DNA of 64,000 bases from Macrobrachium rosenbergii (lineage: Eukaryota; Arthropoda; Malacostraca; Decapoda; Palaemonidae), in contig NC_089789.1 in the NCBI RefSeq assembly GCF_040412425.1, positions 34,956,106-35,020,105 of the forward strand, written 5' to 3'. The notes beneath the pieces are model-generated. The model had not been told where the DNA came from. It worked only from the letters and a program-made list of their open reading frames with translations, and did no database searches. Both the position numbers and the translations under genes were made by a program. Shown here piece by piece: positions 42,742-52,297 of this stretch (the stretch's first letter is position 1; the number at the start of each line of letters is the position of its first letter).

Positions 42742-42790
42742 CGCGCACACACACACACACACACACACGACGCGTGCTCGTGCGCGCGTA
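42742..42790. repeat. (CA)n plus alternating GC-rich stretch
   Basis: About 12 CA units with a CGCG lead and a GACGCGTGCTCGTGCGCGCG tail. Confidence 0.9.
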
Positions 42791-42997
42791 GATATTCCTG
42801 TTCACAACAAAATATCAAACACAGAGAAATCCACTGCAGCAGTATAACTGAGGACAAATTGTGTCACGATAAATCTGAATATTAACTGATGTTGATGCAA
42901 ACATGAAACTTTCCTCGTAGGACAGCAACAATCTGTATAACTTTGTACACCAAATCCATACAGACTATTAATACATACATACATATACTGTATATAA

Positions 42998-43004
<7 letters not shown>

Positions 43005-43060
<56 letters not shown>
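43005..43060. repeat. (AT)n microsatellite
   Basis: About 27 AT units. Confidence 0.95.
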
Positions 43061-43069
<9 letters not shown>

Positions 43070-43271
43070 CATAACGTAACAACGGTAATTAAAAAAGGTT
43101 CATATCTGGAGGGGTTTTCTCTCTTCCATTTTTAATAACGTCTCATATCTGTGTCGTTTCCAATTCGTTGTTTTTCTTTCGGCGCAAAAAAACTGAAACC
43201 ATCGGTTATTTCACATTTATTCCCATGCAGTTTTTTTTTTTTTTTTTTACGCCGCGACCGAAAGATATAAA

Positions 43272-43276
<5 letters not shown>

Positions 43277-43328
<52 letters not shown>
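43277..43328. repeat. (GA)n microsatellite
   Basis: About 26 GA units. A T-run lies just upstream at 43231-43248. Confidence 0.97.
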
Positions 43329-43331
<3 letters not shown>

Positions 43332-43558
43332 TGACCTACATTGTAAATTTCATCACTGAAGAAGGTTTTATTGTTTTTGGAAATAGATTGTGAAATTCAC
43401 ATCTCAGTGCCAGGATATCTCTTCATCATTTCATTCTTTTCACTCTTCTACATATTGTTACAATACTTTTCAGTCCACAGGCCATCATTTGTCTTCAGTT
43501 TAGAGAAGATATAACAACCATATATGTTTTACTCATCATTCATTCAAACGAGCGGCAC

Positions 43559-43561
43559 ACG

Positions 43562-43652
<91 letters not shown>
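43559..43652. repeat. compound (AC)n(AT)n microsatellite
   Basis: About 13 AC units then about 34 AT units. Confidence 0.97.
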
Positions 43653-43658
<6 letters not shown>

Positions 43659-44265
43659 GTGTATATATATGTATCATATACTGTATATATATATATGTTT
43701 TTTGACGACAGACTTACTAATATCATCATTTGTTTTTATTTTCCCTTCTTTAAAAATTACGAATTTCCTTTCTTGAGCGCCATACCAAATATTTTTTATC
43801 ATTGCTTTCTCTTTTATCGCATTTTTATTTTTCACTCAAGTTTTCATTTCGACGAAGGCATTTATCTTCCATTCCTTTTATATCCTCCATTATTCCATGC
43901 GCATTGTACCGAAGGAAGAAAAAGAAAAAATTCCTCACAATTCCTCTTGATCTTTTTTATGTCGTCATTTATAAATTCAGTGCACACTTCAACCCCCAAA
44001 ACAAATTTCCCTCGCCTTCCTCCTCCATCTTATTTCCCTTTTCACATCATATCCCGGTGCATGTAGGAGACCCATGTCCGGTCCGATATGTCCCCTTTAA
44101 GAAGGTGTTTAAGGAACAAAAAAAAAAATAGCAAGAAAAAAAAAGAGAGGTAGAGAAAGAGACCAGACAATAGAAACCCCTCGCGTGATTCCCTGCCGTT
44201 TCACACATGAGCATTCTTTGCCCCACAATGGATCCTGGACGACGAAATCCCCCTTCCCAAAATTA
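43653..44265. other. unassigned T/C-rich DNA
   Basis: Frames of 109-180 codons here are Phe/Ser/Pro-rich and start inside the upstream microsatellite or have no recognisable domain. Confidence 0.45.
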
Positions 44266-45172
44266 CCCCTCCCCTCTTCTTCTTTCCTCTCCCTGCCCTC
44301 TTCTTCCTCCTCTTCCTTCCCCTCTTTTTCCTCTTTCCTCCCCCTCGTCTCCCCTCCGCTCTTCCTCTCTTATTCCCACTTCCTCTCCCTTTCCCTCTTC
44401 TTCCTCCTCTTCCTCCCCTTCTTTTTCTCTCCCCTCCCCTCCCCTCTTCTTCATCTCCCATCCCCCTCTCTTTCATCTCCCCTCTTTTCATCTCCCCTCC
44501 CCTCTTCCTCTTCTCCCCTCCCTCTTCCTTTCCCATCCCCCTTCTCTTTCTCTCCCCCTCTCCCTCCTCTTCCTCTCCCCTCCCATATTCTTCCTCTCAC
44601 TTCCCCCTCGTCTTCCTTTCACTTCCCTTCTTTCTATCCCCCTCTTCTTCTCACCTCCCCTCTTCCTCTTCTCCCCTCACCTCTTCTTCCTCTTTCCCTC
44701 CCCTCTTTCTCCTCTCACCCCTCCCCTCTTTCTCTTCTCTCCTCTCCTCTCCTCTTCTTCCTCTCCCCTACCCTCTTCTTCTTCCTCTCTCATCTTCTTC
44801 CTCTCCTCTCCCCTCCCCTCTTCTCCCGTTCCCTTCCCCTATTCTTCCTCTCACTTCCCCCTCGTCTTCCTCTCCCTCCCATCTTCTTTTTCTCCCCTCC
44901 CCTCTTCTTCATCTCCCCTCCCCTCTTTCTCTTCTCCCTTCCCTCCCATCTTCCTCCTTCTTCCTCTCCCATCTCATCTTCCTCCTCCTCACTTCCCCTC
45001 TTCTTCCTCCTCCCCTCCCCTCTCTTCTTGCTTCTCTCCCCTCTCCTCCCCTTCTTTGTTTATCTCCTCCCCTCTTCTTCCTCCTCCTCCCACCCATCTT
45101 GCTTCTCTCCCCCCTCCCCTCATCTTCCTCCCCTCTTCTCCCCTCTCCTCTCCTCTCCTCTCCTTTCCCATT
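44266..45172. repeat. 0.9-kb polypyrimidine tract
   Basis: The plus strand is almost exclusively C and T for about 900 bp, built from variants of CTCCCCTCCCCTCTTCTTCC with occasional A and very few G. Stop codons need purines, so plus frames stay open for up to 339 codons (Ser/Pro/Phe/Leu), and minus frames are Arg/Glu/Gly/Lys-rich. No period is strictly kept. It reads as a degenerate, expanded CT-rich repeat. Confidence 0.95.
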
Positions 45173-45526
45173 GGCTGCCTCGCTCACACGTGGATTAATA
45201 AGAGATTCTGGATATCACCTGGATGAGCGGTGGATACAGGTGCGCTTCCCCTCACAGCACAGCGGAGAAAATAAACGGCGTTAAAAAGAAGGATGTATAT
45301 TTTTACGACGCATTTTAGCTGCAGTTTCGTAGAGGATTGAGTGAGAGGATATTGCTGTTACTTGAACATGTTTGAAATGATAAATGGATTCGACTTCCAT
45401 TACGTTATATTTACTTTCACATACTTACATACCTTCTTAATTATTGATTATACTGACACGTGATTTGTACGTCACACTACCTCAGGGGAAATTAAAAATG
45501 GATGCAATTCCTGACCGGTTTCGACT

Positions 45527-45765
45527 TACATACATACATGTATATGTACGTACGCACTCACGTGTGTATAAATGTGTGTAAGATTGAAGACGTGTTCACC
45601 AGACTGTCATTAGTACGAATTGCTGTATATCTATTATTCAGAGTCAGATCATACATACATACTTACATGCATACATATATGTGTTTATATATAGGTGTGA
45701 GAATGAAGACAAGGTCACCAGTCTATCAGTAATACTACTGAAGTCTATTATTCAAATTTAATCCC
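45527..45765. repeat. ~121-bp tandem duplication
   Basis: Two diverged copies. Shared landmarks are ACATACATAC, GTGTGTA/GGTGTGAGA, GAAGAC, GTTCACCAGACTGTCA/GGTCACCAGTCTATCA and TCTATTATTCA. Confidence 0.8.
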
Positions 45766-46477
45766 ATTCATGCCGTTGATATTTTAGTTTTCCTTCTGCT
45801 CGAGTCCAAAATTGATTTTAAGATTTCAGATTTTGTTTAAGACTTCGACAAGTGATGGAAACAGCAACGCCCATGAGAAATAGTAAGAGAATCACCTGGA
45901 AGGTAACCCAATGATTAGGAGAGATTCTAACCAATAAGAAATCGATAAGACGGTTCCGTTAAGATTCGAGGAAATATTGACAATAATTTCTTCGTAGTCA
46001 ATATATAAGATGAATGTGCAGCTGGAAATAAAAAGCCAAAAATTGAAATGGAAGCAACATTTATGTGCTACAGGTGAATGAAAGAATAGGAAAGAAAAAT
46101 ATCCACGTAGTTAAGAAAGAATAAGACTAGGAAAAGTCACAAAATAAACAATTTCCGCCTTGTTTCAAAAGAAATCTGAAATAAAATGTTTCAAATCCGT
46201 ATGCTTTTAAACAAACAGACTTTGCGACCAGAGAAGACTTCGGAAATGGAATAAAGTAATCCCGGTGGCTTTTAAAGTTTGACCATAAGGTTCGTGTGGC
46301 GTCAACCTTTGTCTGAGAGAAATCTGAAAAGCGCCTGTGTGGGAGACGCAGTAGCATATGAAGCTGAGCTCACCTCTAACCTTTGTGTGCTTGCAGTATT
46401 TTAGATTGGCCTGGATATGAAGTGATACTTTTATTGGAAAAATAATCTTGCCGGATGATGGTGTTAGCGTTGTTGTC
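45766..46477. other. unassigned DNA
   Basis: No gene or repeat recognised. Confidence 0.5.
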
Positions 46478-46491
46478 TCATATATATATAT

Positions 46492-46580
<89 letters not shown>
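46478..46580. repeat. (AT)n microsatellite
   Basis: About 50 AT units with CATAT and ACAT interruptions, directly preceding the SINE-like element. Confidence 0.95.
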
Positions 46581-46581
<1 letters not shown>

Positions 46582-46587
<6 letters not shown>

Positions 46588-46827
46588 ATTGCCGAGCTTT
46601 GGAACGCTAGACACTCATTGGCAAAGTCCTTGGTTCGAGCCGAGGCGTGCCGCCTACCATTCGACCCGTTGGTGAATGGGTGCTGGCGTTAGGTGTGGTC
46701 AAGAAAATGTCATGGGGGTTGCAGCTACATTCCTAGTGGCTTGCTTAGAACCAGAGGGCTCTACGCATCTGGTACCAAGCCTCTTAAGGGAAATTTATAT
46801 CCACACACACACACACACACACACACA
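46582..46827 (+). mobile_element. SINE-like element with (CA)n tail
   Basis: TTGCCGAGCTTTGGAACGC (from 46589) resembles a Pol III A-box region and GGTTCGAGCC (46632) a B-box. Their 43-bp offset is the usual tRNA spacing. A ~160-bp unrelated body with AGCTACATTCCTAGTGGCTT and CCAGAGGGC follows, ending in a (CA)13 tail at 46802-46827. A tRNA-derived SINE is the simplest reading. The anticodon arm is too degraded to name the source tRNA. Confidence 0.5.
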
Positions 46828-47020
46828 ACCTGACCAGCTTTCTTTGAGATTCGTGTTGCGCCGCGAAAAAATAAATGTTCGTGGAAGAACGGGAAAACAA
46901 AATGGAGAAGACAGGACAAAATGCCCGCCATAACTGGCCAGGTGTTTGGCATCTGGTCCATATGCAAATATTGCTTGTAACCGGTGTTTTAAGTGTTGAA
47001 ACGCCTTTTAGGTAAATTAA

Positions 47021-47063
<43 letters not shown>

Positions 47064-47470
47064 CTTCCTCTTCATGGCTGCAGTTAGCTAATGCTCTTAA
47101 GAAAGATCTTGCGATGCCAGAGTAATGCCAGTGGCTCATGTATTTGGTCGAAAACATTAATTGGGTTTACGTATAAGAATAAAAGTTCCAGTTCTTCCCT
47201 GTAATTACTGTAGGTAGCGGTCTCGACAAATGATGTGATTTCTGTGTTTCGTCCGCATCACTTAATTAATGTTAAGTTGTATTGTTTTCGCGAGGGTACC
47301 AATTACAACCAAATTGTGCTGTGGATTCCAAGGAGATGTGGACATTTTGTCTCTATTTTAGCGATATTTTCTGTTCCATTAATTCTTGGATATGCCTGAG
47401 TTTTACTCCAGTAATTATAATCAGCCCATTTTAGCTTTTCCTTCGTCAGTCATAGGCAAGTCCATCATGC
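46828..47470. other. unassigned DNA with (GA)n tract
   Basis: Contains about 20 GA units at 47022-47061. Nothing else recognised. Confidence 0.6.
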
Positions 47471-47568
47471 AACTATCCTTAATTGGCCTGTTAAACTATC
47501 CTTGATTTGTCCTATTAAACTATCTTTAATTTTTCCTATTAAACTAGCCTTAATTTGCCCTATTAACC
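47471..47568. repeat. 25-bp minisatellite array
   Basis: Four tandem copies of AACTATCCTTAATTTG plus TCCTATTAA with several substitutions. Confidence 0.88.
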
Positions 47569-48917
47569 GTCACTATTGCCTTTGAAGTCTTTGGAATGCC
47601 TAATACAACAAATAGCCCATATCACTTTCACCCAGCTTTTAAACTAATGCTTCATATTCATAATAAACGTTGTATTTCTCTAATATCTCAATAATTTACT
47701 CTTCAACAACTGTGATTTTTAGTCTTCCTCTCCAGTTCATCCGTTAAATCTATATAACTGTTTCCAAAATGTTTATATTATTTTACAAGTTTCCAAAACC
47801 CCGGCAAGAGTAGGACACGGCATCCAAGCCATGGACGGATCAGAGCAGGTTATGATATTTTGTTATTCGTGCGTTATAGGGTTTGGTCAAGTTGCTTGTT
47901 GTGTCGAGAACCTTTCGTGTTAGTCGGGAGAATCTTACTAATATATATAAAAAAAAAGTAATGAAACAAAAGTAGAAATTTGATCCATGCTATTGTGATA
48001 TCGAACCAGTCACTTCAACCCAGACCCCTCTCCGATATTCTTAGGTGACTGCTAACTCTTGTACATTATTTCTTACATTCCCCAATAAGTACTCCGGTCA
48101 AATGTCCTGTTTCTGGTTTGAAACGGAAATATGTCACATGTCTTTACTGTCGTCTCCTCTCAGCTGATACAAACAAATGTTGCGTGACAGTGAACCAAGA
48201 ACCCATTCGCCTCCCTGAGACCACGTCTCTTTTCTTGGGCACCTGCTCCCTTCAGTCACTCTCATAATCACCGTTTTTTTTTTTTTTTTTTTTGTAATGT
48301 ATGTTAGGATAGGTTACGTTCTTATGGATACTATATACTTCCTTCTCTTTGGCGACTTTTTCTATGACACCTTCTGCCATCAGCTACACTTTTACCATAG
48401 ACTATCATTCCAAGTAAAGTAAGCCAGGTTACGCCTTTGTATCTCCTGTACGTTTATTGTTATCTTTATTGCTGTGCTATAAAAATGGATACTACTTCTA
48501 CATAACCTTCAAGTTCCAACCTCTTTATATCCCTCAACATTAGATTTCTGAGTCACATTCTTAAAGAACACTCTAACATAATATGTCTTCTCTGAAGTAA
48601 TAAGCACCTTATTCTGTTCACAAAGAATGGCTTTTTGTGATGTAAATGTGAGAATCATTTTTCTCTCTTACGAACATCCAGAACGCTATTCCTTCAGACG
48701 CTATGTTAATGAAAATGATAATCCCTCATCTACGGCTTTATGGATTTTCTTTGATATGTGCGTAAAAATATTGGCTCGTAATGAAAGCCGAATTACTTCC
48801 GGTTTAACGGCATAAAATCTCTAAAATGAGTTTACTAACTAGTCTTTATTTTTTAACGGCTTTCTTTAAATATCTCATCCTTTTTATCTTTGTAACGTCT
48901 AACTCGAGTTTTAGAAT

Positions 48918-48921
<4 letters not shown>
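47569..48921. other. unassigned DNA
   Basis: About 1.35 kb with a T-run at 48274-48293. A 62-codon ATG frame (48627-48815) has no recognisable domain. Confidence 0.5.

Positions 48922-48961
<40 letters not shown>
48922..48961. repeat. (CT)n microsatellite
   Basis: About 20 CT units. Confidence 0.97.
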
Positions 48962-48964
<3 letters not shown>

Positions 48965-50118
48965 TGCATATCTTTTGTTCCACTCGTGGGGTAAATCATT
49001 TAAAAAGGATAAACAATGTTAATCATTCTTATCATAGGTAATTCGAAATATCATCAGTGATGACGAGCACTTTACCAATTCTACATCATCAGAATAGTCA
49101 CAACTGATAATAATAATAATAGTTAGAACATTTGCCCCGACCCAGTTGTGGCTTATATTGCAACCTTCATTTTAATACGACACAATTCAGCTTCAGTTAA
49201 GACAGAAATGTCGAAGATTTCCTAACCAGTTGATCGGGAAGCAACAGTGGTTTGTGAAAGAGTAAGGCATATCTTTTAAATGAGAAAGTGACTAAATACT
49301 AGACGGAATCAAAAAGAAGACAGGCATCAAGGTAAGAGATCAGATGAATAATGTTGAATATAGATAAATGAGTAAATATTCTGTGACATTTTCTGTCTTT
49401 CCCACTGTGCTAATGCCAAGAACACTCCCTACTCATTACAGTGACTTCTTGAACCTTATTGTGGCTTAATGTCATTCTCAACTGACTACCTAGGTCTGTT
49501 TCTTGCCAATATCTACTGTGTCAAGTGTGTTTGATACCGTCTGACCTTGGAAATTCCTTCTCAAAATCGTGGATGACCTTTGTGACTTGATCTCTCTGGC
49601 ATTGCTTTTTTATAGCCGTTAATGACGTTTTTTTATTGTGGCAACAGGTACTGATGCATTTATATACCTAATTCTTTCATTCCCAGCTGTTGGAAATTAT
49701 CCCCCTTGACCTGACTGACTGCTCATAGGGGGTGACAATTCGGGTTAGATCAGGTAAGGTTAGGATAGATTAACACAGATAGCATGTGGCGTCAATACGA
49801 GGTGATACCATAGAAACACACAGGTGCATCCCCTTTCATGTTGTTGCAGCTGTTGTAGATCAAAATCAGAGCTGCAAACCCACCTCCAACCCCCTTCAAA
49901 CACACACACACACACACACACACACTTCCAAATTCCCTTGACGTTTTAATCAAGGTGCATTTGGTCAAAAGGACAGCCGTTCAGAAAACATGTCGTCTGC
50001 CATAGCCTGATTTTTTTTTTTTTTTTTTTTGCTTCTAACACTTGTTTGTTTATATATGGCAGGTTATTTTTTTTCTAGTTTCACCACTACTTTAACATGC
50101 CTCTTTTTATGGTCGTAT

Positions 50119-50121
<3 letters not shown>
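48962..50121. other. unassigned DNA with short (CA)n and T-run
   Basis: (CA)12 at 49902-49925 and a T-run at 50010-50030. No gene recognised. Confidence 0.55.

Positions 50122-50162
<41 letters not shown>
50122..50162. repeat. (CT)n microsatellite
   Basis: About 20 CT units. Confidence 0.97.
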
Positions 50163-50165
<3 letters not shown>

Positions 50166-50269
50166 GCAATTAGCATTCGCTTCTTAGGAGCCCGTATGCC
50201 TTTCCCCAAGTGAATGTTCAAATATTCTTAACACCAGCAACAATAATACTAATAATTACTACTACTAAT

Positions 50270-50271
50270 AC

Positions 50272-50309
<38 letters not shown>

Positions 50310-50338
50310 TGTGTATTATTATTATTATTATTATTATA
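50270..50338. repeat. (ATT)n microsatellite
   Basis: Two ATT runs separated by ATTGTGT. Confidence 0.95.
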
Positions 50339-51254
50339 GCTCGATTGTACAAATAAGTTGTATAAAAATGGCACTTAGTTAAAGGCTGACTACACAGCAT
50401 ATGAGATATAAAACACCAACTTCTTGCTGTAAAATTCCCATATTTCATTTTTATGGTTTCAACGTGTACAAAAATGGGGATTCCATACCATTTGACAGTA
50501 CTTTAACAAAAATGTAGCTGAAAAATTAAACTATGGTTAGAGAACATACTACAACTCAAAACGGCAGGAAGTTAGAATTAGTAACCCTTAATATGACATG
50601 TATTGTTTCAGGCACGCAGTTATGTTTGTCTTCATTCCACATGTTTCTGCTGACATGAAGCGTAAATGAACGACCTCTTTGCAAAGTACATGAATTTTCC
50701 TTCAGATTTATGGCGCAATATTCACGCCGTATGTTCAGGAAATGATAGGAATGAAACGCGTCAATGGATATTTGAATTATATTTATGCGAAGCTCACCCG
50801 ATTTCTGCAGATGTACGACCAATTGTAATGATTTGCCTAATCACAGGCTGAATAGAATTGCTTTGTGATGCCACGGCACTCTATGAAGAATGACAAATCA
50901 AGAATTGATTCGCTGATATTCAGCGCATTACAAATGGACGCCATAATTCCCACATTCACCTGACAGGGAGGTATTTGATGTTTGCATTAATCTTACCGGT
51001 TTGCTGTAGCCAGAATTTACAGTGGTTCTTAGAAATACTACTGTGAACTACCCGGAGATCAAACTAGAGTGGAATGTCTTTTGCTGTTTGTGTCAGTTGC
51101 TGTTTCTCTCTTTTGTGTTTTGTGAAAGGGAGGAGATAGTCCTTAAACTTGTGAAATGTTGTCCCTTGCTTTGTTTTGCAGGGACAAATTATATAAGTAT
51201 AATAAAGAAAAGAATAACACACAAACTCCCAAATGAAAATTCAGTATCTATATC

Positions 51255-51256
<2 letters not shown>
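50339..51256. other. unassigned DNA
   Basis: Short frames on both strands (50556-50822 minus, 50666-50851 plus) overlap each other and match nothing I recognise. Confidence 0.5.
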
Positions 51257-51328
<72 letters not shown>

Positions 51329-51362
51329 GCAGTAGTAGAAGTAAGAGGAAGAAGAAGAAGAA
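51257..51362. repeat. (AAT)n microsatellite with purine-rich tail
   Basis: About 24 AAT units, then AGT/AGA/AAG triplets. The poly-Asn frame across it (51022-51390) is its readout. Confidence 0.95.
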
Positions 51363-51661
51363 ACTAGATGATTCTTCAAAACGTACATAATAATTTTGAC
51401 TCTGTCAGTAAACTGAAACTATAGTTCATGAAAACTACTCTTCTGCTGAATACGAAAACAGCTGTAGTCAGAGTACCGTAACAATTTCCATTGTTTCTCT
51501 TTCTAGAGCTCCTGAACAGAGTCGATTGTTGTACTGAGTTTTCAACGAGTTTCGTATGAGCAAGAAGATTAGCGCTAGTATTTAGCGCCAAAGACAGAAA
51601 AAATTTGGATCCGTTTCAGGTTCACTATTGTAGATTGCTTTCCTCCGACAATTTTTGTCTG

Positions 51662-51663
<2 letters not shown>

Positions 51664-51753
<90 letters not shown>

Positions 51754-51768
51754 AAGAGAGAGAGAGAG
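51664..51768. repeat. (AT)n microsatellite with short (GA)n
   Basis: About 43 AT units then six GA units. Confidence 0.97.
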
Positions 51769-51999
51769 AATATAACAGGACCCCATTTAAACAAGACGAT
51801 GTCTAACGGGATTTATATTCACAAAAATTACAGGCTTTCAAGGACTTTTCTGTCCCTATCGTCCGGCAGCTGCAAGATCTTTTTTACGGGTGCTTGAAAG
51901 CTTGTAACTTTGAGCATAAAATCTCAGGTAGATACTGTCATGTTTAAATGAGGTCCTGTTATTCTTTGTATGAATGCACAGTACAGTAGTGCAGTGATT

Positions 52000-52003
<4 letters not shown>

Positions 52004-52040
<37 letters not shown>
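52004..52040. repeat. (AT)n at left boundary of the tRNA-headed array
   Basis: About 18 AT units abutting the inverted first unit. Confidence 0.95.
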
Positions 52041-52045
<5 letters not shown>

Positions 52046-52297
52046 CTGACTCACGTCAGGATCAGACAGATGTCGACTCTCAGGTGGAAAGCAAGGGCGT
52101 TACCCACTGGGCCATACAAGTCTAAAAGAAGTTGGAACACGAGCACCTGCACCAAAGAATTACCTGGGCAAACTAACTGCTTGCATACCAGCAGTTTTCC
52201 CCAACTTCCTGACTCAAATGACTCAATAGACAACATTTCATTCGAATTATCCCTTCTGAGTGAATAAGATAGAAATCATCAACACACAATCACGTGT
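52041..52297 (-). repeat. inverted unit of the tRNA-headed satellite
   Basis: Reverse-complement copy of the ~270-bp unit that makes up the following array. Its minus strand reads GTATGGCCCAGTGGGTAACG and ends at GTGAGTCAGAAATT next to (AT)n. The B-box region is diverged (TCTGATCCTGACG instead of GGTTCGATCCCGACG), so this copy lacks a good B-box. The junction with the direct array at 52297/52298 is abrupt. Confidence 0.9.

Noticed and set aside
44185..45226. 337- and 339-codon overlapping forward frames
   Set aside because: Both frames and several reverse frames are open because the tract has almost no purines and so no stops; composition is Ser/Pro/Phe/Leu only.
49740..49790. TTAGG-like telomeric repeats (GGTTAGATCAGGTAAGGTTAGG)
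   Set aside because: Only two or three scattered near-matches, not tandem; no interstitial telomere array.
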